The notes under the pieces were generated by a model. It did no database searches, was not told the DNA's origin, and saw only the letters and a program-made list of their open reading frames with translations. A DNA stretch of 64,000 nt from Kitasatospora sp. NBC_00240. GTDB lineage: Bacteria; Actinomycetota; Actinomycetes; Streptomycetales; Streptomycetaceae. The position numbers and the translations under genes were made by a program. Below, piece by piece: positions 25,691 to 34,673 of this stretch; positions within the stretch are counted from its first letter, which is position 1, and each line of letters starts with the position of its first letter. Where the stretch lies: NCBI RefSeq assembly GCF_026342405.1, contig NZ_JAPEMU010000001.1:2232001-2296000 (forward strand), read 5' to 3'.

Positions 25691-25795
25691 ATGACGACCA
25701 GAAGACCCTGGGCCCGACCCAGCACGCCCCCCAGGACCCACCCGTCCCGCCGGACGGCCGAGCCGACCCCCGGGATGTGGCGCCCCGCCAGATGA
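25691..25795 (+). CDS. Possible small Arg/Pro-rich ORF
   Basis: 34 codons beginning MTTRRPWARPSTPPRTHPSR, with AGAGGA 7-12 nt upstream. It is the only translatable segment with a good ribosome site in the 25337-26181 gene-poor region. No family is recognised and base composition is neutral, so it may be spurious or a leader peptide. Confidence 0.25.
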   Translation: MTTRRPWARPSTPPRTHPSRRTAEPTPGMWRPAR

Positions 25796-25904
25796 GCCGG
25801 CCCCGGCCCGGCCGCCGCCAGGGCTGCCGGGCCGCCGGGCCCGCCCGCACCACCGGCACGAACCGTACGACGGCACGGACAGCACGACAGCACGACAGCG
25901 AAAC

Positions 25905-25950
25905 GGCAGGACGGCAGGACGGCAGGACAGCAGGACAGCAGGACAGCAGG
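25905..25950. repeat. 8-bp tandem repeat flanked by a direct repeat
   Basis: Six copies of GCAGGACR (GGCAGGAC / AGCAGGAC) in a row. AACCGTACGAC followed by GGCACG occurs on both sides (25861-25876 and 25951-25968). The surrounding 845-bp stretch 25337-26181 is rich in GCAC/CCACC repeats and holds no convincing gene besides the small ORF at 25691. Confidence 0.75.
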
Positions 25951-26181
25951 AACCGTACGACCGGCACGCGGCGCCGCCCGCGAACCGTGCGGAGCGCAGG
26001 ACCGGCACCGCCCGTCCCGGCCGCACCACCCGGCTCGCACCGCACCACCGCCCGGCAGGCCGGACAGCCGGCCCGCACCACCGCCCGGACGAACCGCGCG
26101 CATCGCGCCACCGGCGCCGACCGCGCCACCCGCCGAACCGCACCGCCGCCGGCGCCACCTTGACCGGCGGGGTCGGCCCGC

Positions 26182-27291
26182 TCAGGTCTCGATGCCCCGC
26201 TCGACCCGGTGGCGCTTGATCGTCCGGAACCGGCGGGCCACCTGCCGCGCGAGGTCGGCCGCGCCGACCAGCCCGGCCTCGTTGCCCAGCGCCGCGTGCA
26301 CGACCGCCGCCTCCGGCCGGAAGCCCCGGCCGGTCAGCGTGCGCTTGAAGGCCTCCCGGGCCGGGCCGAGCAGCAGGTCGCCGGCCTCCGAGACGCCGCC
26401 GCCGATGACGAAGCGCCCCGGGTCCAGCGCGGCCGCCAGGTTGGCGATCCCGACGCCGAGCCAGGTGCCGACCTCGTAGAGCAGTTCGGTGGCGACCGGA
26501 TCGCCCGCCCGGGCGGCCTCGGTGACCAGCGGGCCGGTGATGCCCTCCATCGCCCCGCCGGCCAGCGCGAGCAGCGGCTCGACCACCGGCGACTCCTCGG
26601 CGACCAGCTCGCGGGCGTCCCGCACCAGCGCGTTCCCGGAGGAGTACTGCTCCCAGCAGCCCCGGTTGCCGCACGGGCAGCGGTGCCCGCCGGGCACCAC
26701 CTGCATGTGGCCGAACTCGCCGGCCAGTCCGTACTTGCCGCGGTCCACGTAGCCGTCCCGGACCACCGCGCCGCCGATGCCCGTCCCCAGCGTCAGCATC
26801 ACCATGTGGTCCTCGCCGCGGCCGGCGCCGAACCGCCACTCGGCCCAGGCGGCGGCGTTGGCGTCGTTCTCGACCACCACCGGGAACCGCAGCCGCTCGC
26901 TGAGCGCCTCCTGGAGCGGCTCGTTGCGCCAGTTCAGGTGCGGCGCGAAGAGCACCCGCGAGCGCTCCGCGTCGACCCAGCCGGCCGCGCCGATGCCGAC
27001 CGCGTGCACGTCGTGCCGGTCGGCGAGCCGCAGCACCAGGTCGACGATGACGTCCTCGACCACCTTGGCGCTCTTGGTCTTGTCCGGGGTGTCGGCCCGC
27101 AGCTTCTCCAGGACCTTGCCCTCGCCGTCCACCACGCCGGCGACCACCTTGGTGCCACCGATGTCGATCCCGATGGTGGGCAGTCGCAGGATGCCGGGCG
27201 GCAGGGCCCGGCGGCGGCGCTCGGCACGCGGGCCGAGGCCGAGCAGGGTGGGCAGGACCGCCTGCCTGGTGGTGCCGTGGGGGCTGGTCAC
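26182..27291 (-). CDS. glk: ROK-family glucokinase
   Basis: 369 aa from GTG 27291, overlapping the ABC ATPase stop (GTGA). ATP site IGIDIGGTKVVAGVVDG (about residue 40), sugar-binding VVENDANAAAWAEWRFGAGR, LGTGIGGAVVRDG, and the ROK zinc motif GHRCPCGNRGCWEQYSSG are all intact. It lies close to Streptomyces GlkA in sequence, with an extra ~38-residue Arg-rich N-terminus. As the last gene of a CUT2 sugar ABC operon it probably phosphorylates the imported sugar or a product of it. Confidence 0.9.
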   Translation of the reverse strand: MTSPHGTTRQAVLPTLLGLGPRAERRRRALPPGILRLPTIGIDIGGTKVVAGVVDGEGKVLEKLRADTPDKTKSAKVVEDVIVDLVLRLADRHDVHAVGIGAAGWVDAERSRVLFAPHLNWRNEPLQEALSERLRFPVVVENDANAAAWAEWRFGAGRGEDHMVMLTLGTGIGGAVVRDGYVDRGKYGLAGEFGHMQVVPGGHRCPCGNRGCWEQYSSGNALVRDARELVAEESPVVEPLLALAGGAMEGITGPLVTEAARAGDPVATELLYEVGTWLGVGIANLAAALDPGRFVIGGGVSEAGDLLLGPAREAFKRTLTGRGFRPEAAVVHAALGNEAGLVGAADLARQVARRFRTIKRHRVERGIET

Positions 27292-28076
27292 TGCGGCGGA
27301 CGCTCCTTCGGGTCGGTGCGGGCCAGTTCGTGGCTGAGCTCCGCGAGGTCGGAGCCGCCCGCCATCTCGGTGGTGAGCTGTTCGAGGCCGATCTCGGCCC
27401 GCGGGTGGCTGCCCGCCATCCTGCCCCGCTTCAGCAGGGTGAAGTGGTCGCCGACCAGGTAGGCGTGGTGCGGGTTGTGGGTGATCAGCACGACGCCGAG
27501 GCCGGCGTCCCGGGCCGCCGTCACGTATTTCAGCACCGCCCCGGACTGCTTGACGCCCAGCGCGGCCGTCGGCTCGTCCAGGATCAGCACCTTGGCACCG
27601 AAGTGCACGGCCCGGGCGATGGCGACGCACTGGCGCTGCCCGCCGGAGAGGGTGCCGATCGGCTGGTCGACGTCGTGCAGGTCGATGCCCATCCGCAGCA
27701 GTGCCTCGCGGGTGGTGGCCCGCATCGCGGCGGTGTCCAGGCGCAGCCGGCCCAGCTCCGAGCCGAGGAAGAAGTTGCGCCACACCGGCATCAGCGGGAC
27801 GACCGCGAGGTCCTGGTAGACGGTGGCGATGCCGCGGTCCAGGGCCTGCCGGGGGGAGCCGAGGCGGACCTCCTCCCCCGCGATGGTGTAACTGCCCTCG
27901 TCGTGCTGGTGCAGCCCGGCGATGATCTTGATCAGGGTGGACTTGCCGGCGCCGTTGTCGCCCAGCACACAGCTGATCTCACCCTCACGCAGGGTCAGCG
28001 AGACGTCCTGGAGGGCGCGGACGGAACCGTAGGTCTTGCCCACGGCGGTCAGCGCCAGCAGTTCACGGCCGGTCAT
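27288..28076 (-). CDS. Sugar ABC transporter ATP-binding protein (FrcA-type, single domain)
   Basis: 262 aa from ATG 28076, overlapping the permease stop by 4 bp. Walker A GDNGAGKST, Q-loop VYQDLAVVPLM, signature LSGGQRQCVAIARA, Walker B VLILDEPTAALG and H-loop LITHNPHHA are intact. It is a single nucleotide-binding domain, about half the length of RbsA/XylG, as in the FrcA group, so it would act as a homodimer. Confidence 0.92.
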   Translation of the reverse strand: MTGRELLALTAVGKTYGSVRALQDVSLTLREGEISCVLGDNGAGKSTLIKIIAGLHQHDEGSYTIAGEEVRLGSPRQALDRGIATVYQDLAVVPLMPVWRNFFLGSELGRLRLDTAAMRATTREALLRMGIDLHDVDQPIGTLSGGQRQCVAIARAVHFGAKVLILDEPTAALGVKQSGAVLKYVTAARDAGLGVVLITHNPHHAYLVGDHFTLLKRGRMAGSHPRAEIGLEQLTTEMAGGSDLAELSHELARTDPKERPPQ

Positions 28077-29122
28077 CGGCTCGTCCCCCGTTCGACCCGG
28101 CGGCGTACCCAGGCGTTCAGCAGGGCGGCCAGCAGCAGCATCGCACCGAGGAAGAACTTGAACCAGTCGGGGTTCCACTCGGCGTACACGATGCCCTTGC
28201 TGGTCATGCCGAAGATCAGCGCGCCGAGCGCGGAGCCGGCCACCGAGCCGTAGCCGCCGGTGATCAGGCAGCCGCCGATGACGGCCGCCACGATGTAGAT
28301 CAGCTCGTTGCCGACCCCTTCGCCGGACTGCACGGTGTCGAAGGAGAACAGCAGGTGCTGGCCGAGCACCCAGGCACAGAAGCCGACGCCCAGGTAGAGC
28401 ACGGTCTTGGTGCGGGCGACCGGCACGCCGACCGCACGGGCGGCGGCCGCGTCGCCGCCCACCGCGAAGATCCAGTTGCCGAAGCCGGTCCGCAGCAGCA
28501 CCCAGCTGCCGACCAGCAGCAGTCCCAGCCACCACCAGACGGTGGCCTTGACGGTCAGCCCGCCGACGGTGATCTCGGAGGCGAACAGCCACCGGCAGGA
28601 GGCGAAGCCCTCCATGTCGGAGATCGGCCTGGTGGTGACCGTCCCGGTGACGAGCTTGGTGACGCCGAGGTTGGCGCCGGTCAGCATCAGGAAGGTGCCG
28701 AGGGTGACGATGAAGCTGGGCAGCCGGGTGCGGCTCAGCATCCAGCCGTTGAAGGCGCTGACGGCCAGCACGACCAGCAGCGAGACCAGCACCCCCACCC
28801 AGGTCACGGCGGTGAGCTGGTAGGAGACCATCGAGGAGGTCAGCGCGGCGGTGGTCACCAGGACCCCGGCCGACAGGTCGAACTCGCCGCCGATCATCAG
28901 CAGCGAGACCGGCACCGCCATGATCCCGATGGTGGAGGCGGCGTACAGCACGGTGCCGAAGGAGGAGGTCCGCAGGAAGCTGTCGGCGACCGCGGAGAAG
29001 ACCAGGAACACCGCCACCGCCGCGATCAGCGCGCCGATCTCGGGGCGGCCCAGCAGCCGTCGGACGGCCGGCGGGCGCTCGGTCGCCAGGACGTCGGTGG
29101 GCGGCGGCGCCGAGGTGCTCAT
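28073..29122 (-). CDS. Sugar ABC transporter permease (CUT2/BPD_transp_2 family)
   Basis: 349 aa from ATG 29122 with AGGGGG. About nine to ten membrane helices with family motifs: LMIGGEFDLSAGVLVTTAAL, AFNGWMLSRTRLPSFIVTLG, VGGDAAAARAVGVPVARTKT (the coupling EAA-like loop) and VAAVIGGCLITGGYGSVAGS. This matches RbsC/FrcC permeases for ribose, fructose, xylose or related sugars. Overlaps of 4 bp on both sides show one polycistronic unit. Confidence 0.92.
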   Translation of the reverse strand: MSTSAPPPTDVLATERPPAVRRLLGRPEIGALIAAVAVFLVFSAVADSFLRTSSFGTVLYAASTIGIMAVPVSLLMIGGEFDLSAGVLVTTAALTSSMVSYQLTAVTWVGVLVSLLVVLAVSAFNGWMLSRTRLPSFIVTLGTFLMLTGANLGVTKLVTGTVTTRPISDMEGFASCRWLFASEITVGGLTVKATVWWWLGLLLVGSWVLLRTGFGNWIFAVGGDAAAARAVGVPVARTKTVLYLGVGFCAWVLGQHLLFSFDTVQSGEGVGNELIYIVAAVIGGCLITGGYGSVAGSALGALIFGMTSKGIVYAEWNPDWFKFFLGAMLLLAALLNAWVRRRVERGTSR

Positions 29123-30117
29123 CGGGTCCCCCTCGCGACGTACTGGGCGAGCGCGGCCGCGTCGTCCTTGGTCAGCACCTGCGGGCCGGTCAGCACCGGC
29201 TTGCCGCCGCCGAGGACGTCCAGGTTGTAGCGGTACAGCCAGAGCAGGTCGACGCCCTCGTAGCCCTGCAGGTACGGCTGCTGGTCGACGGCGAAGCCCA
29301 CGGTGCCGGCCTGCAGGCCGGCCACCACCTGGGTGCCCAGGTCGAAGGTGTCCAGCTCGACCGGGCGGCGGGCGTCCTGGATCGCCTGCAGTCCGGTGGC
29401 GGCCACCGGGGCGCTGAGGGTCAGCACGGTGTCCAGTGCCGGGTCGGCCTGGAGCTTGGCGGAGATGGCGGCCTTGGCGTCGGGCATGTTGACGCCGTCC
29501 ACGTACAGGGTCTGGAACCGGCCGCCGAACTTCGACCGCGCGCCGTCGCAGCGCTGCTCCTGACCGACGTTGCCCTGCTCGTGGATGACGCAGAGGACGG
29601 ATCGGCGGCCCCGGGTGTCCAGGGCGGCGCCGGCCGCCTGGCCGGCGACGGTCTCGTCCTGGCCGATGTGGGTGAGCGCGCCGAACCGGGCGGAGAACTC
29701 CTGGCCTGAGTTGATGCTGATCACCGGGATGCCCGCGGCCTCGGCCTTGGCCAGCACCGGGCCGAGCGCGTCCCCCTTGGCGAGCGTGACCAGGAGGCCG
29801 TCGACGCGTTGGTCGATGGCGGCCTGCACCAGCTGGACCTGGTTCTGGGTCTGCGCGTCGTTCGAGTAGAGGAGGGTGATGTTGTCCTTGGCCGCGGCCT
29901 GCTCGGCGCCCTTGCGCACGATGTCCCAGAAGGCGTCCCCCGCCCCCGCGTGGGTGACCATCGCGACCCGCCACCGGGGGGTGTCCACCGCGCCGCCGGC
30001 CGTCGCGGCCCGGTTGCGGGCCTGCTCGGCGCGTCTGCCCCCGGTGCTGCTGCAGCCCGCGAGGGCCACCGTCAGCACGAGCGCCGCGCAGAACGGGCGG
30101 AGGGGGAATCGGGTCAT
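29119..30117 (-). CDS. Sugar ABC transporter substrate-binding lipoprotein
   Basis: 332 aa from ATG 30117 with AGGAGAG. Lipoprotein signal MTRFPLRPFCAALVLTVALA with Cys 22 (LAGCSS). The mature part is a type I periplasmic-binding-protein fold (Peripla_BP_4): VAMVTHAGAGDAFWDIVRKG, LVQAAIDQRVDGLLVTLAKG, GIPVISINSG, ATGLQAIQDARRPVELDTFD and VDQQPYLQGYEG. It delivers a pentose, hexose or cyclitol to the permease; the exact sugar cannot be read from sequence. It is the first gene of the operon. Confidence 0.9.
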   Translation of the reverse strand: MTRFPLRPFCAALVLTVALAGCSSTGGRRAEQARNRAATAGGAVDTPRWRVAMVTHAGAGDAFWDIVRKGAEQAAAKDNITLLYSNDAQTQNQVQLVQAAIDQRVDGLLVTLAKGDALGPVLAKAEAAGIPVISINSGQEFSARFGALTHIGQDETVAGQAAGAALDTRGRRSVLCVIHEQGNVGQEQRCDGARSKFGGRFQTLYVDGVNMPDAKAAISAKLQADPALDTVLTLSAPVAATGLQAIQDARRPVELDTFDLGTQVVAGLQAGTVGFAVDQQPYLQGYEGVDLLWLYRYNLDVLGGGKPVLTGPQVLTKDDAAALAQYVARGTR

Positions 30118-30322
30118 CGTCGCGTCTCTCCTGCTTCGCCGGCCGGGCCGCCCGGTCCCCCAGTCTGGGATGCCAGGTGTCCGAATGCCGGGACCGCCTC
30201 GCCCGGTCCCGTCTCGCCCGAACGGTATCGTGCCTGCTCGGGGGCTTTCCTTGGAGATCCCTGGGCGAATCGGGTGACTGCTCCCGCGTGGATGGCAGAC
30301 TGTGTCCGGGGTGAGTGCGGAT

Positions 30323-30345
30323 CATCAGGAAAATGTGATGTTCCT
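30323..30345. promoter_or_regulatory. Overlapping inverted repeats upstream of the sugar ABC operon, candidate operator
   Basis: CATCA-N8-TGATG (30323-30340) overlaps AGGAA-N9-TTCCT (30327-30345) in the unusually AT-rich part of the 348-bp gap between the ABC operon (minus) and the esterase gene (plus). A regulator for the ABC operon could bind here; none is encoded nearby. Confidence 0.4.
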
Positions 30346-30465
30346 CTCAGGTTTTCCACAGATTCGCCGGCAACCGATCTTCCGTTCCACGCCGTCCCAT
30401 CCCATTGGAGAGCGCACCGGGCAAGCGGGGCCCGGGCGGCTTGCAACCCGGATAACGAGAACTTG

Positions 30466-31599
30466 ATGCAACTGCTCGGTACACCGTTCCTCATCTGCAC
30501 GATCATCCTCGTGCCGGTCTCCATCACGGTCGCGTTGCTGCTGTGGGGGAAGGTCCGCGGACCTCGCCCGCTGCGGATCCTGAGCAGACTCGCGATGCTG
30601 CTCTTCTGCCAGTTCACGGCCGTGACGATGGTGTTCGTCATGGTCAACAACGCCAACCTGATCTACGGCAGCTGGGACGACCTGCTCGGTACCGGGCACC
30701 ACGTCCGCGCGGTGCCCTCGGTGCCGCCGCTGGAGACGCCGGGCGCCTCCACGCCGGGCCACGACGCCGCCAAGCCGCCGGCGAAGGTGGTCCAGTCCTT
30801 CAAGAACGTGGACGACCCCAAGGTGCCCGGCGACGTGCAGCGCACCGAGCTCAAGGGCCAGCTCTCCGGGATCGACGGCGAGGTGCTGGTCTGGCTGCCG
30901 CCGCAGTACAACGACCCCGCCCACAAGGACAAGAAGTTCCCGGTGGTCGAACTCATCCCCGGCTGGCCCGGTTCCTCCAGCACCTGGTACGGCACGCTCA
31001 AGGTCTCCGAGCAGCTCAAGCCGCTGATGGCGGCGGGCAAGGTGGCGCCGTTCATCCTGGTCTCGCCGCGCACCCTGCTGCTGGGCAACCAGGTCGACGC
31101 GGGCTGCACCGACGTCCCGGGCAAGGCGAACGCCGAGACCTGGCTGTCCCGGGACGTCCCCCAGATGATCATGGACAACTTCCGGGTGGACGCGTCCCCC
31201 GACCGCTGGGCGGTGGCCGGCTACTCCGCCGGCGCGCACTGCGCCACCAAGCTCGCCGTCGCGCACCCGAACCGCTACCGGGCCGGGGTGAGCCTCTCCG
31301 GCTACAACGACCCCGCCGCCGAGAAGGCGTCGCTGGCCGGCCAGGACCCGAAGCTGCGCGAGGCCAACAACCCGGTCAACATCCTCCGGGCGGCCGCCCA
31401 GCCCCCGAAGGTCGCGCTGTACCTGAGCGGCAACAAGGGCGACGGCTTCGAGGACGCGATCGCGCTCCGGGACGCCGCCAAGGCGCCGACCACCGTGCAG
31501 CCGGTGGAGACCACCGGCCCGCACGCCAGTGACGTCTGGAAGCCGATGGTCCCGGGCGTCTTCGAGTGGCTGACCAGTGTGATCCCCGTCCAGCCCTGA
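30466..31599 (+). CDS. Membrane-anchored alpha/beta-hydrolase esterase
   Basis: 377 aa from ATG 30466 (TTG 30463 also possible). Two hydrophobic segments at about residues 5-25 and 38-60 are followed by an extracytoplasmic esterase domain of the EsteraseD/mycolyltransferase-like type. Motifs: VLVWLPPQYNDPAHKDKKFP, ELIPGWPGSSSTWY (oxyanion), the nucleophile elbow GYSAGAHCATKLA and a late GPHASDVWKP (His). Similar Streptomyces proteins are annotated as putative esterases with lipase or acyltransferase activity on surface molecules. Confidence 0.85.
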   Translation: MQLLGTPFLICTIILVPVSITVALLLWGKVRGPRPLRILSRLAMLLFCQFTAVTMVFVMVNNANLIYGSWDDLLGTGHHVRAVPSVPPLETPGASTPGHDAAKPPAKVVQSFKNVDDPKVPGDVQRTELKGQLSGIDGEVLVWLPPQYNDPAHKDKKFPVVELIPGWPGSSSTWYGTLKVSEQLKPLMAAGKVAPFILVSPRTLLLGNQVDAGCTDVPGKANAETWLSRDVPQMIMDNFRVDASPDRWAVAGYSAGAHCATKLAVAHPNRYRAGVSLSGYNDPAAEKASLAGQDPKLREANNPVNILRAAAQPPKVALYLSGNKGDGFEDAIALRDAAKAPTTVQPVETTGPHASDVWKPMVPGVFEWLTSVIPVQP

Positions 31600-31634
31600 A
31601 CCGTCCCCGTACCCGCCCGGGCCACCCGCCCGGA

Positions 31635-31670
31635 ACGCCGTAGGGCCCCCGCACCGGGGGCCTACGGCGT
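31635..31670. terminator. Terminator hairpin after the esterase gene
   Basis: ACGCCGTAGGGCCCCCG / CGGGGGCCTACGGCGT with a 3-nt loop and one bulge, between the convergent esterase and PucR genes. Confidence 0.8.
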
Positions 31671-31702
31671 CTGCGTGCCCGCTTCCTCCGGCCGACGGCC
31701 GG

Positions 31703-33295
31703 TCAGGCCAGTTCCAGCGCCAGGTAGAAGTCGACCCGGTCCTCCAGCCGGGACAGGTCACGGCCGGTCAGCTCCTCGATCCGGCCGATCCGGTACCGCA
31801 GGGTGTTCACGTGCACGTGCAGCTGGGCCGCGCAGCGCGTCCAGGAGCCGTCCGAGCGCAGGAAGGCCTCCAGGGTGCGGACCAGATCGGCCTGGTGCTC
31901 GATGTCGTACGCGATGACCTTGTCCAGCAGCCGGCTGCGGAAGGCCCGGCGGACCTCGTCCGGGACGGCGGCCAGCAGCAGGACGTGCGAGGCCAGCTCC
32001 TCGGGGCCAGCCACGCAGACCCGGCCGACCCGGGCGGCGGCGATCCGGCGGGCGTGCCGGGCCTCCTCCAGGGCGCCGCGCAGGCCGCCGGCCTCCTGGG
32101 CGGGGGCGGAGACGCCGAGGGTGATCCGGCCCTCGGAGCCGAGGCCGGCCTCCAGCGGGGCGAGCAGGTCGCGCAGCGCGTCGGCGGGCACCGCGGTGTC
32201 CGGGGCGGGCAGCACGACCACCGCGCCCGTCCCGCCGCCGGCCACCAGTGCCCGGTCGGAGGTCTCGGTGAGAGCTTCCTCCAGGATCGAGCGCACCGCG
32301 CCGTCGGGCAGCCCGGTGCCCTCGGCGCTGACCACCAGCCAGGAGCCCTCGGAGGCCTGCGGCTTGGGCTCGCGGCCCTCGTAGCGGGCGGCCATCGCCG
32401 AGGAGGCGTACAGGGTGCGGCTGATCTCGGAGGGGTCGGCGTCGCGCTGGAGCAGGGTCAGCACCTCGTCGGCGAGGCGGCGGCGCAGCCGGCGGCCCTC
32501 GTCGCGGCGGGTGCGCTCGGCGGCGACCAGCCGGGCGAGGTTCTCGGCGAGCTGCTGGCGCTTGGCGGTCCACTCGGTGACGTCGCCGGCCACCGCGAGC
32601 ACCCAGTCGGCGAGCGGGGCCTCGGAGCCGGGGACGGCGGGCGCCGGGAGCAGCGAGTACGAGCCGGAGGCGATCCGGGCCCGGTGCGGGGGCCGGCGGC
32701 GCTGGCGCTGGGCGCCGAGGTGGGCCCGGACGAGCTGGTCGCGGTCCTCGGCGGTGAGCCGGTCGGCGGGGCCCGCGATCACCGCACCGGTCGGGGTGAG
32801 CACCCAGCAGTCCAGGTCCAGGTCGCCGCCGAGCAGATCGAGGACGGCGTCCAGCCCGCCGCCGCCGGCCGCCGAGACCAGCAGCCGGTGCCGGTCCACC
32901 AGGGCGGACAGGTCGGCGGCGCGGTCGGCGGAGACCTGACGGCCGATGAACTCGGCGACCGCGCCGAAGGCGACGTCGTCGGGCACGCCGAGCAGCGGCA
33001 TCCGGTGCCTGCGGCAGGCCTCGACGAGGTCCTCCGGCACCGGGCCGACCTCGGCCTCGCCCGCCGCGAGGGCCACCGCGCCGCCGGCCGCCAGGGTGCG
33101 CACGAAGCGCTCGGAGTCCTCGGGGGCGGTGCGCCAGAGCATGCCGGTGAGCACCAGTTCGCCGCCGTGCAGGTAGCGGCCGGGGTCGTGCAGGTCCGTG
33201 GTCATGACGCCGCTGACCTGGCGGTCGAGTTCGTCCTCACCGGCGAGCAGCCGCAGTCTCGGGGCTCCGGGGGCGAGCAGGTCACGGACACGCAT
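31703..33295 (-). CDS. pucR: PucR-family transcriptional regulator of purine catabolism
   Basis: 530 aa from ATG 33295 with GAAGGAG. N-terminal PucR domain (about 1-130: MRVRDLLAPGAPRLRLLAGE ... LDRQVSGVMTTDLHDPGRYL). The central region contains a GAF/GGDEF-like segment. The C-terminal HTH_30 is QLHVHVNTLRYRIGRIEELT, ending LEDRVDFYLALELA. It is divergent from the xanthine dehydrogenase operon across 487 bp, so it is the natural regulator of that operon and perhaps of its own gene. Activator or repressor action cannot be told from sequence. Confidence 0.9.
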   Translation of the reverse strand: MRVRDLLAPGAPRLRLLAGEDELDRQVSGVMTTDLHDPGRYLHGGELVLTGMLWRTAPEDSERFVRTLAAGGAVALAAGEAEVGPVPEDLVEACRRHRMPLLGVPDDVAFGAVAEFIGRQVSADRAADLSALVDRHRLLVSAAGGGGLDAVLDLLGGDLDLDCWVLTPTGAVIAGPADRLTAEDRDQLVRAHLGAQRQRRRPPHRARIASGSYSLLPAPAVPGSEAPLADWVLAVAGDVTEWTAKRQQLAENLARLVAAERTRRDEGRRLRRRLADEVLTLLQRDADPSEISRTLYASSAMAARYEGREPKPQASEGSWLVVSAEGTGLPDGAVRSILEEALTETSDRALVAGGGTGAVVVLPAPDTAVPADALRDLLAPLEAGLGSEGRITLGVSAPAQEAGGLRGALEEARHARRIAAARVGRVCVAGPEELASHVLLLAAVPDEVRRAFRSRLLDKVIAYDIEHQADLVRTLEAFLRSDGSWTRCAAQLHVHVNTLRYRIGRIEELTGRDLSRLEDRVDFYLALELA

Positions 33296-33489
33296 CCGCA
33301 GACTCCTTCGGCTGAGGGTGGGGGCATGAGCAGGGTGGGGGCGCGACTGGCGGGCTCGCCTGCGGGGCTCACAGTGTGCCCGAACATCAGTGCTCGGCGT
33401 TACGCATCAACACGCCCGTGGGTCACGGGGCCGTAGCTTCGCAATCACGGCCGGATTACGGTCGTAGAGAGCGGCCTTGCGACCGCTGG

Positions 33490-33507
33490 GCTGGGCGATT
33501 GCCCAGC
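33490..33507. promoter_or_regulatory. Inverted repeat in the pucR-xdh intergenic region
   Basis: GCTGGGC-GATT-GCCCAGC, a candidate PucR site or mRNA hairpin, in the 33296-33782 divergent gap. A TTGCGA element precedes it at 33478-33483. No small gene is seen here. Confidence 0.35.
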
Positions 33508-33782
33508 TTAGAGGAACGTACAGGATGCCGGGCGGCAGCACGTCGAAGGCTTCATGCCATCGGTGACTGCCTTCGGGTGGTCCGTCGGCGGTTCACTGGC
33601 CACACGCCGCCGGACACACCCCGGTGACCAGGACTCAACGCTTCGGCAACGAGACGGTAGCAAGGTCCGACACACCAGGGGTTTCGAGACCCGTCCGGAC
33701 GCGCCCATCTGGGCGGGTCGGGAGGGATCTCGGGCACAGTGCCCAGTTGTTCGAGCTGGCAACGACTTGAGGAGACACCCGC

Positions 33783-34673
33783 ATGGAGTTCCTTCGGCCC
33801 GCTACCTGGGACGAGGCACTCGCGGCGAAGGCTGAGTACCCGACCGCGCTGCCCATCTCGGGCGGTACGGACGTCATGGTCGAGATGAACTTCGACGTGC
33901 ACCGGCCATCCGCGATTCTCGACCTCAACCGCATCACCGAGCTCACGGAGTGGGCGATCACGGGCGACGTGGTCCAGCTCGGTGCCTCGGTGCCGTACAC
34001 CCGGATCATCGAAGAGCTGTCCGGGCCGCTGCCCGGCCTCGCGCTGGCGGCCCACACCGTCGGCTCGCCGCAGATCCGCAACCGCGGCGGCGTGGGCGGC
34101 AACCTGGGCGGGGCCTCCCCCGCCGGTGACGCCCACCCCGCGCTGCTGGCGGCCGGCCGCGACGTCTTCGTCGAGGTCGCCTCGCACGCCCGTGGTGCCC
34201 GGCTGATCGCGATCGACGACTTCTACGTCGGCGTGAAGCGGAACTCGATGGAGCAGGACGAGCTGATCCGGCGCGTCCACATCCCCGTGGCGGACGGCCC
34301 GCAGCAGTTCTCGAAGATCGGCACCCGCAACGCGATGGTCATCGCGGTCTGCGCCTTCGGCTTCGCGCTGCACCCCAAGAACGGCACCGTCGGCACCGGC
34401 ATCGGTTCGGCCGCCCCCACGCCGCGGCGCGCGGTGGAGGCCGAGGAGTACCTGCAGGGTGTGCTCGCCGAGCGCGGTCTGTGGGAGTCGGGCGACCTGC
34501 TCGGCGCCGAGGTCACCCAGCGCTTCGGCGAGCTGGTCAAGGCCGCCGCCTCCCCGATCGACGACGTCCGGGGCACCGCCGACTACCGCCGGCACTCACT
34601 GGCCGTGATGGCCCGGCGGACCCTCACCTGGACGTGGAACGACTACAGCAAGCAGATCAGGAGCGCGGCATGA
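33783..34673 (+). CDS. xdhB: Xanthine dehydrogenase FAD-binding subunit
   Basis: 296 aa from ATG 33783 with GAGGAGA. FAD_binding_5 fold: PISGGTDVMVEMNFDVHRPS (phosphate loop), then IRNRGGVGGNLGGASPAGDA, the FAD-contact motif of the XDH/CO-dehydrogenase family; KIGTRNAMVIAVCAFGF follows. It passes electrons from the Fe-S subunit to FAD and NAD. First gene of a three-gene operon with ATGA overlaps. Confidence 0.93.
   Translation: MEFLRPATWDEALAAKAEYPTALPISGGTDVMVEMNFDVHRPSAILDLNRITELTEWAITGDVVQLGASVPYTRIIEELSGPLPGLALAAHTVGSPQIRNRGGVGGNLGGASPAGDAHPALLAAGRDVFVEVASHARGARLIAIDDFYVGVKRNSMEQDELIRRVHIPVADGPQQFSKIGTRNAMVIAVCAFGFALHPKNGTVGTGIGSAAPTPRRAVEAEEYLQGVLAERGLWESGDLLGAEVTQRFGELVKAAASPIDDVRGTADYRRHSLAVMARRTLTWTWNDYSKQIRSAA

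Noticed and set aside
23549..26839. Single fused protein from glucokinase region through gamma-glutamyltransferase
   Set aside because: The frame stays open by chance through the gap; a strong AGGAGG and signal peptide at 25336 define the real start of gamma-glutamyltransferase.
33376..33627. Short plus-strand frame in the pucR-xdh gap
   Set aside because: No ribosome site, no similarity, and it covers the probable regulatory region of the xdh operon.
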